Counted from the stretch's first letter, positions 9,266 through 17,830 are shown. The stretch: DNA of 64,000 bases from Desulfoferrobacter suflitae (GCF_022603395.1 NZ_JAIBKA010000006.1:124001-188000); one strand, 5' to 3'. Notes: generated from the letters alone by a model not told the origin. Made by a program: numbers and translations.

Positions 9266-10429
9266 TCAAACGTTGTCCTCGACAGCACCCGCCGCCTTGT
9301 TTTTGTCGATTCTCCCCAGGGTCAAGTTGAGAGGCTGTCTGCGGGAATGTGCCAGGCGAGACCAATTGAGGATCTCTTGCATGAGTTTTTCCTCGCCCAC
9401 CCGCTTTTGCCTGACCGGGGAGTGCAGGTCGTTGTCCATAAACCCCGAATTGATCAAGGTCCAGTGACCTCGATAGCGGGCCACAACGCCGGTATGGCCG
9501 CGACGCCCGGTAGAGAAGCTGATGACCAGTCCGGGTTCCAGCACTGGTTTGATTTCCTGCCATATTTCCCGGGCTATGCCGGCCGGCCGCCGCCTACTGT
9601 GGAACTGCTTCGAAAAGAGGGCTTCGCCCGAGGCTTCTATCAGCCCTTCTCCGGTGAAATAGCTATTGAGGGGCAAGCGTTGCCGCATCGCCCTGCGGAT
9701 GAGACTCTGTTGCACTCCGTCCCTGCCCTCATAGCGAATGCCGACCCCCTTCAGCCCTGCCACAACCAATTCATAGCAGTTCAAGCGCTTGTAGGATTTT
9801 CCTATGAACGCGCGCAGCTTCTGCACCAGCTCCCGGCCCAGAGCTTGTGAGCCATCCGGCATGGAAGGGCTGCCCGGCGCTGCCGTAACGCCCTGCTTCC
9901 ACCCTTTGCTTTCGCTCTTATTTGCTCGGGCTGCTGTCATGGATACGGGCGTGTTTTGCGACCCCGGCTTGCCGACTTTCAGGCTTGCAACAACAGAGTA
10001 AGATTGCGCGACTCTGCCCGTGGACCGGGCTTTTTCCTGACAGTCCCACAGGATTTCTTGTTTCTCGCGATCGAAATAGATTGCCTGTCCTACAGCTAGC
10101 TGCCGATACGGCTTGTCCCTGTTCTGCGGCGCGTGAATCAATTCCCAACAACGTTTCTGATAGTCTGGAGACGCGCTGAGGAGATGCGATACAGTGGGGT
10201 TCTCACGGCTGATTTTGCCGAGACAAATGAGCTTGTTGGAGGTTGCGCCGGGCGGGAGCTGCGTGCCGCTGTCCTGGGTCGGAGGTCCTTGCGAAGTCTT
10301 ACGGCCGGCCCGGAAAGCTCGTTGACGTTCCAATTCCTGGGAAAAGTTGAATTTTTTCTTGATGAAGCCCAGGCCGCCCCCACCACGATTTCCTCTACCC
10401 CCCAATTGCAACGCAGCTCTTAATTTCAT
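9266..10429 (-). CDS. Putative LysM-like plus NlpC/P60-like peptidase domain protein
   Basis: 387 residues. Residues 1-60 are basic and disordered, with no signal peptide. Residues 66-128 (LICLGKISRENPTVSHLL ... GQAIYFDREKQEILW) resemble a LysM-like cell-wall module. After a linker, the C-terminal domain has a Cys at 218 (RLNCYELVVAGL), a His at 312 (GRRGHTGVVA) and an Asn at 327, the order and spacing of an NlpC/P60-type cysteine peptidase. It may cut peptidoglycan for flagellar assembly, because the FlgJ of this cluster has no hydrolase domain. ATG 10429 has a GGAAGG site close by. It lies between flgM and cheW. The domain calls rest on motif reading only. Confidence 0.6.
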   Translation of the reverse strand: MKLRAALQLGGRGNRGGGGLGFIKKKFNFSQELERQRAFRAGRKTSQGPPTQDSGTQLPPGATSNKLICLGKISRENPTVSHLLSASPDYQKRCWELIHAPQNRDKPYRQLAVGQAIYFDREKQEILWDCQEKARSTGRVAQSYSVVASLKVGKPGSQNTPVSMTAARANKSESKGWKQGVTAAPGSPSMPDGSQALGRELVQKLRAFIGKSYKRLNCYELVVAGLKGVGIRYEGRDGVQQSLIRRAMRQRLPLNSYFTGEGLIEASGEALFSKQFHSRRRPAGIAREIWQEIKPVLEPGLVISFSTGRRGHTGVVARYRGHWTLINSGFMDNDLHSPVRQKRVGEEKLMQEILNWSRLAHSRRQPLNLTLGRIDKNKAAGAVEDNV

Positions 10430-10746
10430 TGGCCTTCCGTCATGTTTTCATGAAATGTTCCCCACCCTCCCGGGCAAGGCGGTCAAGTCCATTCAACGGG
10501 TTGTCTCATCATGGGTCCGATATGGTGTCATTGCCTCATGGCAGCATAAACCGCAAGCCGGAATCTTCGGCATGCCCGGCCCCTGCGGCGTTGGCGGCAT
10601 TGCTCGAGGACGACGCCATGGGCAGCCTTGCGACAGCGTCAAAGTATGCAAGAATGGTTCCGGTAGACCCTTGAACCTGACAAAATATCCCTTCCCCCTG
10701 CAGGATTCCGATTCCCAAAAAAACGCAGCCGAGAAAAAATTATTTG
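10430..10746. other. Intergenic region between the LysM-like gene and the flgM operon
   Basis: About 317 bases between divergent genes. Apart from the FliA promoter at its right edge I see no convincing gene, sigma-54 site or strong hairpin. The promoter of the minus-strand gene is not recognisable. Confidence 0.4.
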
Positions 10747-10774
10747 TAAAGTTTTGCGCGCTCTCGACCGATCT
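10747..10774 (+). promoter_or_regulatory. Sigma-28 (FliA) promoter of the flgM operon
   Basis: A perfect -35 TAAAGTTT at 10747-10754, a 12-base spacer and -10 ACCGATCT at 10767-10774. It lies 22 bases before the ATG of the small gene upstream of flgM. FliA-driven flgM expression would close the usual negative feedback loop. Confidence 0.72.
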
Positions 10775-10795
10775 AATGAGAGAAAGGATAAACCC

Positions 10796-11020
10796 ATGGT
10801 GATTACCGACAGCCGCATACAAAACGTATTGAGGACCTACAGTAATCAGCTGCAACGCTCGAAGCTTTCGAGCAAGCTGGAAGCAGGTATCCCGAGACTC
10901 TCCGAGGAAAAGGTGAGCATTTCGGAGGAGGGAAGACGCCGCAGCATCATGGAACATGTGGCCCATAAGGCTCTAGAGCAGGCCTATCCGCGCAACCCGG
11001 AAGCCAATGAGACCATTTGA
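10796..11020 (+). CDS. Small conserved protein co-transcribed with flgM
   Basis: 74 residues. ATG 10796 follows an AGAAAGGA site at 10781-10788. The sequence is helical and charged: SRIQNVLRTYSNQLQRSKL, then EEKVSISEEGRRRSIMEHVA. The K-V-x-x-S stretch resembles the DKVELS stretch in the N-terminal half of the neighbouring FlgM. No database family is assigned here. It sits about 80 bp upstream of flgM in the same FliA-driven unit, so a role near the FliA-FlgM checkpoint or in late flagellar assembly is plausible. Confidence 0.65.
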   Translation: MVITDSRIQNVLRTYSNQLQRSKLSSKLEAGIPRLSEEKVSISEEGRRRSIMEHVAHKALEQAYPRNPEANETI

Positions 11021-11100
11021 CAGAAAAACATCGCCGATGCTACTGTAAGGGCTCGTTCAAGCTTGTTTCAGGGTCGTCGGATAATACAAGGAGTTCCCCC

Positions 11101-11397
11101 ATGGAAATTAAAAAGGTCGGAACATACAGCGCGCAGTCACTGCAAAAGATTCAGGAATCACAGCGGCACTTGAGAGGGGACGAGAAAGTGAGCCCGCAGG
11201 ATGCCTCAACCGGTGGGGACAAGGTGGAGCTGTCCAAAGGTTACCAGCACATGACGCAACTGAGCAAAGTGGCGATGGAGCGGAGTGATGTGCGCACGGA
11301 AAAAGTAGACCAGTTGCGAAAGCTGATTGAAAACAACAACTACCAAGTCGACCCTGAAAAAATCGCCAGTAAAATAGTTGCCGACAGCTTGTACTGA
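11101..11397 (+). CDS. flgM: Anti-sigma-28 factor FlgM
   Basis: 98 residues. The N-terminal half is polar and likely unfolded (GDKVELSKGYQHM), and the C-terminal half has the FliA-binding helices (TEKVDQLRKLIENNNYQVDPEKIASKIVADSLY), which match the FlgM family well. FlgM binds FliA until the hook is complete and is then exported. ATG 11101 has AAGGAG at 11088-11093. The gene is convergent with flgL. Confidence 0.92.
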   Translation: MEIKKVGTYSAQSLQKIQESQRHLRGDEKVSPQDASTGGDKVELSKGYQHMTQLSKVAMERSDVRTEKVDQLRKLIENNNYQVDPEKIASKIVADSLY

Positions 11398-11426
11398 TAG
11401 GGCACCCAGCTCCGCCGCTTGCGGCA

Positions 11427-11473
11427 ACCCCGCTTCCGGGGTCAACCCAGAGCCGGTCGGAACGACGCCGGCT
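11427..11473. terminator. Tandem hairpins between convergent flgM and flgL
   Basis: ACCCCG-cttc-CGGGGT at 11427-11442 is followed by AGCCGG-N11-CCGGCT at 11451-11473. Both lie just after the flgM stop, in the convergent gap before the flgL stop. Neither has a T run, so termination is inferred. Confidence 0.35.
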
Positions 11474-11602
11474 ATTCCACATAGAGCCCCGACAACTCCA
11501 CACCCGCAATGAGGAAAATCATCTTGAAACAAGCCATCGGATTGGATCCCACTCTGATTCTTGGGTTGCGGATTGACCGAGAACCCGAGAATTGTCCAAG
11601 GA

Positions 11603-12523
11603 TCATCGCAGGTAGTTCAGCAGGTTTAGGCCATCGAGCATCGAGGTGACCTTGAGGGCCGCTTGAAAAACGGTCTGTTTCTGCTGCAGTTGCGATATGA
11701 CTTCCAGATAGTCTGCTTCACTGATATCCGCATAGCGGCTCTGGGCGGTGATGTTTAAGTCGGCCAGAGCTTCCCGGCGGCGCTCGAGTCGCTCGAGACG
11801 AACGCCAACGACGGCCTGGCGACTGGTGATATGCTCGTAGGCACGGTCCAGAAGCGTGAGGGAATTTTCGATGTCAACCACGCGCTCTTCGGCAATAGCA
11901 TCCTTGAGATCTTCCAGCATCTCAAAGATGTTCGTTCCCTCTTCCGCGTCGCCACCAATAAAAAAAACGTCCTTGCCGTCCAGGTTCACCCGCTCGTTTT
12001 CCCCTGTCCCAGACGTCCGCACCATGAGCCCTCTTTCGTTCCCCTGGTAGGCGTAATGCGAATTGCCGTCAAAGGGCGGAGCGGCGGCGGCAAGCGTGCC
12101 GTCATCAGCAAACCAGCCGCTGAAGATGTAAAGACCGTTGCACTGGCTGTTGGCGGTCTGCAGCGCCTGGCCGAGGATCTGTTCCATTTCGCTGCTGTTG
12201 ACTGTCCGCTCTGCGGGACTGGTGGGCTTGATCGCCCTTATGGCCACTTCTTTAGCCCGCATCAGGAGTTCGGACATTTTGTTCAGAGCTGCCTCGGTCG
12301 CCTGATGCCAGTTAACCGCAAAGTGAATGTTGCGGTCATAGGTCTCAAGCTCCCGCAGAGTTTGCTTCATGTTCAGAACCTGCGCCCACGCCACCGGATC
12401 GTCACTGGCACTCAGCAAGCGTTTGCCCGAGGATAGCATGGTTGACAGTTTATCCAGTTCGGATTTTTTGCAGTTGAGGTTGTGGATGGTCTTGTCATAG
12501 CTTGCCGCAAACGTGATTCGCAT
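11603..12523 (-). CDS. flgL: Flagellar hook-filament junction protein FlgL
   Basis: 306 residues. The N-terminal flagellin-like helix (MRITFAASYDKTIHNLNCKKSELDKLSTMLSSGKRLLSASDDP) and the C-terminal helix (ADYLEVISQLQQKQTVFQAALKVTSMLDGLNLLNYL) are both present. FlgL is the second junction protein between hook and filament. ATG 12523 is used; a longer upstream frame overlaps flgK and has no family match. It follows flgK by 22 bp and ends the operon. Confidence 0.92.
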   Translation of the reverse strand: MRITFAASYDKTIHNLNCKKSELDKLSTMLSSGKRLLSASDDPVAWAQVLNMKQTLRELETYDRNIHFAVNWHQATEAALNKMSELLMRAKEVAIRAIKPTSPAERTVNSSEMEQILGQALQTANSQCNGLYIFSGWFADDGTLAAAAPPFDGNSHYAYQGNERGLMVRTSGTGENERVNLDGKDVFFIGGDAEEGTNIFEMLEDLKDAIAEERVVDIENSLTLLDRAYEHITSRQAVVGVRLERLERRREALADLNITAQSRYADISEADYLEVISQLQQKQTVFQAALKVTSMLDGLNLLNYLR

Positions 12524-12545
12524 GGCCCGTGCCTCTCTCCTTGCT

Positions 12546-13925
12546 CTATACCATCTCGATGACGCTCTGGAGCAGCTGGGATGTTTGTTGGACAATCTTT
12601 GCCGCCGCCTGATAAATCTGCTGATATTGCAACAACTCCACCATTTCTTCATCAATGGAAACACCGGCGGCGGACTGCTGTGCGGCTTCCAGCTGGGAGT
12701 GCAGGGCCTGCTGGAACTCGTATTGAGTAGTCGCCTGCCCGAAATCCATCCCCATCTGCTGCTGAATGTCCGCCAGGTAGGCAGCTGGCGTTGCGCCATT
12801 GAGCTCCGCAAAAGTCTCACTCTGCAGACGAGCGATGTCAAGGGCGGCCTGACCTTCAATGGCGTCCACGGTTGTTATGCCGCTTTGAATGTCACCGGCG
12901 TCGCTTCCGACAAAAATACCGGCGTCAATGGAATTGACCGCCGTGATGAGAGTTTGCGTGAAGGTGTTGAGCCGATCCAGATAGGTCGGGGGGGCCGAGC
13001 CGACGGCAACCGCTCCGCACTGATCGTGCATCTGCCTCAGGGCAAAAAGCTGTCCTCCTTCCCCGGCATCCTGCAGGACCGTCCCTTTGGTCTTGTCAAC
13101 GATCTGCAGACTGGCATCCAGCAGTTTCGCTTCCAGCTCATCGGCACTGTTGCCGTCGACCAAATTCACAACCACTGCATTGCCTTCGCTGTCAACGCCG
13201 GTGGTTGAAACCGTCAGCGAACCGGAACCGGCATCCTCCCGCCAATTGACCGGAATCAGTTCCGCCAGTGCCTTCAAGCAGCCATATCGCAAATCGCGCA
13301 GGTCGTTGGCGCAATCGCCGTTAATTTCAGCCTTGATGATTTCCACGTTGGCGTCCGCTATGCTGCGCAGCAATCCATTGGCCTTTTCAGTTACGCGCAG
13401 GATTTCGCCGCTTGCAAAAGTTCCATCGCTTCGATAGATGCCGGATGCATAATCCTGGAGACGGGAATATGTGTGGCGAATGGCATCGGCCAGCTCTTGA
13501 GTGGATTGGTGGACAAGAGTCTTTTCCGCTAAGCCAAGGGGGTTTTGACTGAGGCTCTCCCAGGCATTCCAGAATTCACCGAGTTTCTGTGAAATGCCGT
13601 TGTCTCCGTCGTCTGCAATGAGCTTTTCCACGATGGAAAGGTGTGCTATCAGACTGTTGTAGCCGCTTTCCTTGGAAATGGCCCCAACCAGACGTTTTTC
13701 AATGAATTGATCGCGTTGCTGCACGACTCCGGCGATGCGACTGCCGGTGCCGAGCCAGCCGGCACCCATTTGCAGCGGTAGAGCGGTATTGAACAGAACC
13801 TTCTGGCGGGCGTAGTCTTTATTGTCGGCATTGGAGATGTTATGCGAGGCCGTCTGAATTGCCACTCCGCTGTTGACAAGCGTGTTTTTGGCGATCTGCA
13901 GAGTGAGATTCAACATGCTTCCCAT
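12546..13925 (-). CDS. flgK: Flagellar hook-associated protein FlgK
   Basis: 459 residues. The N-terminus has the rod/hook family signature (LNSGVAIQTASHNISNADNKDYARQ), and the C-terminus ends with the usual coiled region (EEMVELLQYQQIYQAAAKIVQQTSQLLQSVIEMV). ATG 13925 is chosen because AAGGAGG precedes it by seven bases; a GTG at 13931 is possible. It forms the first junction zone on the hook tip. The start lies 2 bp after the flgN stop, so the chaperone and its client are likely coupled. Confidence 0.93.
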   Translation of the reverse strand: MGSMLNLTLQIAKNTLVNSGVAIQTASHNISNADNKDYARQKVLFNTALPLQMGAGWLGTGSRIAGVVQQRDQFIEKRLVGAISKESGYNSLIAHLSIVEKLIADDGDNGISQKLGEFWNAWESLSQNPLGLAEKTLVHQSTQELADAIRHTYSRLQDYASGIYRSDGTFASGEILRVTEKANGLLRSIADANVEIIKAEINGDCANDLRDLRYGCLKALAELIPVNWREDAGSGSLTVSTTGVDSEGNAVVVNLVDGNSADELEAKLLDASLQIVDKTKGTVLQDAGEGGQLFALRQMHDQCGAVAVGSAPPTYLDRLNTFTQTLITAVNSIDAGIFVGSDAGDIQSGITTVDAIEGQAALDIARLQSETFAELNGATPAAYLADIQQQMGMDFGQATTQYEFQQALHSQLEAAQQSAAGVSIDEEMVELLQYQQIYQAAAKIVQQTSQLLQSVIEMV

Positions 13926-13927
13926 AG

Positions 13928-14398
13928 TCACACCTCCTTGCTAAGCTTCAGCCCCTTGGGAGGCTCCCGGCCGGGAATTCGCTCCCCGTCGGGCGCATAG
14001 ACGGTAGGAACCACACTGCAGAAAAAATCCTGATAGAAGGCGAGGGTTCCTTGAATAAAGAGAGCGTTTTTTTGATTTTTCTCTTCAATTTCGCCCAGTA
14101 GCTGCCGCAAAAGCGGACAGTCGCCCTGCATCTCGGAAGCATTCTTCGGCACCCCGGTTGCTTTGAACGCCTCCAGCCGATCCGCCAGGTCCGTGATGAG
14201 ACGCTGTTTATCCGAGAGCAACTGGACCAGCCTGGCACCGGCAAAGCAACGAAGCGCTTCATTTTCTTCCTCCAACAACCGGGTCAGCTGCCTGGCCAGT
14301 ACCACGCATTCCCCAGCGCTGTTCTCCTGCAGCGGCAGCGCTGCGGGGGGCTGTGCTGCGAGAGAAGATTCGTCTTGGACGGGGCATTTGTCAGTCAT
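13928..14398 (-). CDS. flgN: FlgN-type export chaperone for FlgK/FlgL
   Basis: 156 residues from ATG 14398, or 166 from ATG 14428. It is mostly helical: VLARQLTRLLEEENEALRCF, then VQLLSDKQRLITDLADRLEA, and a C-terminal segment IQGTLAFYQDFFCSVVPTVYAPDGER typical of FlgN proteins in this lineage. FlgN binds the C-termini of FlgK and FlgL before export. Its position directly before flgK and flgL supports the call. GAGAGAG upstream of 14398 is a moderate ribosome site. Confidence 0.75.
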   Translation of the reverse strand: MTDKCPVQDESSLAAQPPAALPLQENSAGECVVLARQLTRLLEEENEALRCFAGARLVQLLSDKQRLITDLADRLEAFKATGVPKNASEMQGDCPLLRQLLGEIEEKNQKNALFIQGTLAFYQDFFCSVVPTVYAPDGERIPGREPPKGLKLSKEV

Positions 14399-14558
14399 GT
14401 CGGGCACTCTCTCTTCTTGGATGGCCATCCTGGATCATTCATATCTGCTATCGGCAGGTTGGCTGGATTGCTTGAGGGAATAAATCGTGGTGCCGCACGT
14501 TCGCGGCGGCGCCGGACACATCGCACACACTCGGCCGGCCGGCCGCTGCCATCGGCTT

Positions 14559-14864
14559 TCAAGCCTTGCGCGATGTCTCCCCTGTCAGCGCAGGCAACAG
14601 CTGTTGATAGAGCATCGCAGCAAGACCCCTCTCCTGCTTGCTCGCCATTTCCTGCGCCAGCGTTTCATCCATCATGGCCTCATAGACTTCTCTGGCCTGC
14701 TCCGGATCCTCCGCTCGCACCACCGTCTGTCGCATGGACTTGAGCAGGTACTGCATAAAGATCGCTTCAAATTGTTCGCAGGCTTCCTTGAGACGTTTTT
14801 TGTCCGCCTCTGATACCTGCTGCCCCAACCTTGCCTGGTTGCCCGTTGCCGCAATCGATGTCAT
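14559..14864 (-). CDS. flgJ: FlgJ-like rod-binding protein without muramidase domain
   Basis: 101 residues, only the N-terminal rod-scaffold domain of FlgJ: LKEACEQFEAIFMQYLLKSMRQTV, then AREVYEAMMDETLAQEMASK. Enteric FlgJ is about 313 residues because it carries a C-terminal glucosaminidase. The start is ATG 14864, preceded by AAAAGGAGACGT; a frame back to 14930 has no ribosome site. The rod must still pass the peptidoglycan, so a separate hydrolase is needed. Confidence 0.88.
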   Translation of the reverse strand: MTSIAATGNQARLGQQVSEADKKRLKEACEQFEAIFMQYLLKSMRQTVVRAEDPEQAREVYEAMMDETLAQEMASKQERGLAAMLYQQLLPALTGETSRKA

Positions 14865-15016
14865 ACGTCTCCTTTTCACCGGCTCAGCCGATTGGTTCCT
14901 GATCAACGGCGCGGCGGCAATAGTCTTCAACCTCTCTATCCACTTGCGCCGTCGGATTTTGATACAGGCCTAACCCCCTTGGCGGGCCATTGATCTTAAG
15001 CACGGCCCCCTTGCGC

Positions 15017-15769
15017 TCAATCCATTTTCTCAAAGATGATTTCGACCCTGCGATTGGCCGCTCTCCCCGCGGAGGTCTCATTGTCCTGCATGGGATGAGA
15101 GCTGCCGTAACCCGCCAGGGCCAACTTTGCCGGATCGACCTGACCGTGAGTCACCAGGTGCTGCAGCACGGCCTGGCCCCGAGCCAGGGACAGGTCGTCA
15201 TTGGAAGCGAATCGATCGTTATGGATGGGGACGCTGTCCGTGTGTCCGTCCACATAGGCGCGATAGTCCGTCGTGGCGATGAATTCAGCGAGTGTTCCCA
15301 GTATTCCGTGAGCGCGCGTGCTCAGTTGGCTGCTGCCGCTGTCGAACAGCAGCTTGTCCGAGAAGATGAAGGAGAATTTCGTCGATTTGTCCCGCTTATT
15401 GAGCCACACCCCACTGCCTGAAGAAACCAGCAGCTTGAAGTCCCTTTCGGGTGCGGGAGAGCCGCTTGGCACTTCATCGATGTCGCGAATGTCCAACATG
15501 TGAATACTCTCCAGACTCTTACATATTTCCTGGATGACCAAGTCCTTATCCAGATTCACCTGGCTCCATTCCTTGAAAAAAAGAACGCCGGTGGAACTGT
15601 TGAAATTATGGAAAGCACTTTGAAAAGCCTTCTGATCCAGGGAAGACATGGAAAGCAACAGCACAAAAAAAGTCAGGAGCAACGTGGAGAGGTCCGAAAA
15701 AGTCACCATCCAGGCCCCCTGGCTTGGCTCAGTATCGGTTTGTCCGCCCTTGCGATTTTTCCGTCTCAT
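15017..15769 (-). CDS. motB: Flagellar stator protein MotB (copy nearest flgJ)
   Basis: 250 residues. A basic cytoplasmic tail is followed by one membrane helix with the essential aspartate, Asp26 in VTFSDLSTLLLTFFVLLLSM, then a linker and the OmpA-like peptidoglycan-binding domain (YVDGHTDSVPIHN ... LARGQAVLQHL ... NRRVEIIF). It forms the ion channel with MotA. It lies directly after a second motB. Which ion is used cannot be read from this sequence. Confidence 0.9.
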   Translation of the reverse strand: MRRKNRKGGQTDTEPSQGAWMVTFSDLSTLLLTFFVLLLSMSSLDQKAFQSAFHNFNSSTGVLFFKEWSQVNLDKDLVIQEICKSLESIHMLDIRDIDEVPSGSPAPERDFKLLVSSGSGVWLNKRDKSTKFSFIFSDKLLFDSGSSQLSTRAHGILGTLAEFIATTDYRAYVDGHTDSVPIHNDRFASNDDLSLARGQAVLQHLVTHGQVDPAKLALAGYGSSHPMQDNETSAGRAANRRVEIIFEKMD

Positions 15770-15805
15770 GCCAATGGTAACCGCCCCGCTGAATGCCCCG
15801 CCGAT

Positions 15806-16594
15806 TCAAGGCAACACTTTGAATAGGAAATCTTTATAATTGATGTAAGATTTGGCCTTGGCCTCCCTTCGAAACAGCTGACTCGGCACATTCGAGTCAG
15901 CTCCCAACATGATTTCAACCCGTTGGTTCTTGTCGCGTAAATCAGGGAACACCAGGTCATCCACAATTGGTTGAAAATAGCTGAACCCATGAGCGCTCAT
16001 TCGCTCGGCAGCTATGCCCTGCTGCAGAAAAAACTGGTGAATCAGCTGGGCCCGTTTCGTCGATAAAATCCATGCCTGCTGCACCCAGTCGGGATTCTGC
16101 AGGTTCTCATAGCGCCCCGCATGGCCGCGTATTTCAATATCGGTTTTGCTGTGGCGAAGATGTTCCGCCAGAGTCCTCAGGTATTGCAGTATCTCCGGCT
16201 TCAGTTGGAGCGACCCCGACGTGAACAGCACCCTTTGATCGATGGAGATGATGAGTTTCTGTTTCCGCTTTAAAATTTGTATGTAGGGGTTCAGTTCATT
16301 GGTAACGGTCAACTCCTTGAGCATTTCGAAGTTGACCGGTTTGCTGAGCAGGATCGGAGCAGCGGGATCACGCACATCGGTGCCCTTGGACTTCCCCAGC
16401 GGCGAACGTCCCCCGGGCAACAAACCAAACGCCCCCACCAGTGAATCGAGGGCCTTGCGGGTACGAATTTCGTCTCTTACCGACATGCTGAGGAGGAGCA
16501 CGAAAAAGGTCAGCAGCAAGGTCATCAAATCGGTGTATGTGGTGATCCATTTGTTGGTGTTGCGCTTGCTCTCTTGCGCTTGTTTTTTGTCCAC
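15806..16594 (-). CDS. Second MotB-type stator protein
   Basis: 262 residues with the same plan as its neighbour: a basic N-terminus, a membrane helix with Asp22 in TTYTDLMTLLLTFFVLLLSM, and an OmpA-like domain (IEIRGHAGRY ... STKRAQLIHQFFLQQGI ... NQRVEIMLGA). The OmpA region is less canonical (GHAGRYENL in place of GHTDS), and a 27-residue tail follows. Both copies keep the channel Asp, so both could pair with the single MotA encoded at 33 kb, or form a mixed stator. They are divergent enough not to be a recent duplication. Confidence 0.87.
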   Translation of the reverse strand: MDKKQAQESKRNTNKWITTYTDLMTLLLTFFVLLLSMSVRDEIRTRKALDSLVGAFGLLPGGRSPLGKSKGTDVRDPAAPILLSKPVNFEMLKELTVTNELNPYIQILKRKQKLIISIDQRVLFTSGSLQLKPEILQYLRTLAEHLRHSKTDIEIRGHAGRYENLQNPDWVQQAWILSTKRAQLIHQFFLQQGIAAERMSAHGFSYFQPIVDDLVFPDLRDKNQRVEIMLGADSNVPSQLFRREAKAKSYINYKDFLFKVLP

Positions 16595-16711
16595 AGACTG
16601 TTTCGCCTACTTCTTCCGGATTGGCATACCGTCGCCGCACGTTCACAGAAACCGCTTGTGTCTTGTACTCCTCAGCCTGACGGACAAATTCCACAGGGTT
16701 GCCGCATGCTG

Positions 16712-17821
16712 TTAGATGATTTCTATTTCCGCCTGCAGTGCTCCCGCCGCTTTTATCGCTTGTAAAATGTTGATGAGGTCTCGAGGGGTTGCCCCGATGG
16801 CATTGAGCCCCTGCACCAACTGTTGAATCGAGACTCCTCCGCCGACTACCGCCAGCGAGCCCTTCTCCTCCTGCACCTCAATGTTGGTTTGGGGCACGAT
16901 GGCGGTTTCTCCATCGCTGAATGGCAGCGGTTGGGAAATAAACGGATCTTCGGAGATCTGTACGGTCAGATTGCCGTGCGCTACCGCCACCGGGGTGATG
17001 CGCACATTTTCACCGATCACAATGGTTCCGGTTCGCTCGTTGATAACGACCTTAGCCACACTCTCGGGTTCTACCTGCAGATTTTCCACCTCCGCAATCA
17101 ACTCAGTGATTCTGCCCGCAAAATCGGACGGGACCTGGATCTTGACAGAAGCGGCATCGAGCGCCCGGGCAAGCTCTCCACCGAAGAGTTGGTTGATTTC
17201 CTGCGCGGTCCTGTGAGCGGTAGTGAAATCCGGGGTGCGCAGCACCAGATCCAAAGACTGCTGGCTTCCAAAATCAGTAGAGACCTCCTGCTCAACGGTA
17301 GCCCCCCCACTGATGAACCCGACGGTGGGAAAGTTTTTCTGCACGCTCGTACCACTCTGCCCCGAGAAGCTGAATCCACCTGTAGACAGGGGCCCCTGTG
17401 CGAGCGCATAGGTTTTGCCGTCCGGTCCCTGCAACGAGGTCATGAGTAACGTTCCCCCCTGCAGATCCTTGGCGTCTCCAATGGAAGAGACCTGTACGTC
17501 CAACTTGCTGCCCACCCGCACGAAAGGAGGCAGGTTGGCGGTTACCATGACCGCCGCCACATTCTTGACTTTGATCATGTTGGGATCTATGTGAATTCCG
17601 ACATTGTCCAACAAATTTGCCAGGGTATTGACGGTGAAGCGAGTGCGCTCTTTATCCCCGGTACCATTAAGCCCTGCCACCAGTCCGTAGCCCACCAATG
17701 GATTGGAAGCGGTTCCCATGAAATAAGCGATGTCCTTGATCCTTGCCGCGTGACACGACTCGGGAGAAAAACACCAGGAAATCATCAGGAAAAAAACGAG
17801 GAAATTTAGTTTGCAGCGCAT
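16712..17821 (-). CDS. flgI: Flagellar P-ring protein FlgI
   Basis: 369 residues. A signal peptide (FLVFFLMISWCFSPESCHAA) precedes the mature start ARIKDIA. The family hallmarks NPLVGYGLVAGLNGTGD, SSIGDAKDLQGGTLLMTSLQGPDG and the C-terminal NAIGATPRDLINILQAIKAAGAL are present. It forms the periplasmic bushing around the rod. It follows flgH by 9 bp, and 117 bp separate it from the motB pair, where I see no promoter. Confidence 0.96.
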   Translation of the reverse strand: MRCKLNFLVFFLMISWCFSPESCHAARIKDIAYFMGTASNPLVGYGLVAGLNGTGDKERTRFTVNTLANLLDNVGIHIDPNMIKVKNVAAVMVTANLPPFVRVGSKLDVQVSSIGDAKDLQGGTLLMTSLQGPDGKTYALAQGPLSTGGFSFSGQSGTSVQKNFPTVGFISGGATVEQEVSTDFGSQQSLDLVLRTPDFTTAHRTAQEINQLFGGELARALDAASVKIQVPSDFAGRITELIAEVENLQVEPESVAKVVINERTGTIVIGENVRITPVAVAHGNLTVQISEDPFISQPLPFSDGETAIVPQTNIEVQEEKGSLAVVGGGVSIQQLVQGLNAIGATPRDLINILQAIKAAGALQAEIEII

Positions 17822-17830
17822 ACGGCTCCA

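Noticed and set aside
8663-9850. A 395-codon open frame on the plus strand antisense to cheW and the LysM-like gene
   Set aside because: It begins inside the antisense of cheW, has no ribosome site, shows no domain pattern, and overlaps two genes with better support.
10493-10966. A 157-codon minus-strand frame across the flgM promoter region
   Set aside because: It overlaps the FliA promoter and the small gene before flgM, has no ribosome site and no family pattern.
12524-12859. N-terminal extension of the flgL frame
   Set aside because: It overlaps the flgK coding end in another frame; the FlgL family begins at MRITFAAS, at 12523.
14445-14480. A possible FliA promoter before flgN (GCCGATAG on the minus strand)
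   Set aside because: The -10 is good, but the sequence at the -35 position matches only about half of TAAAGTTT.
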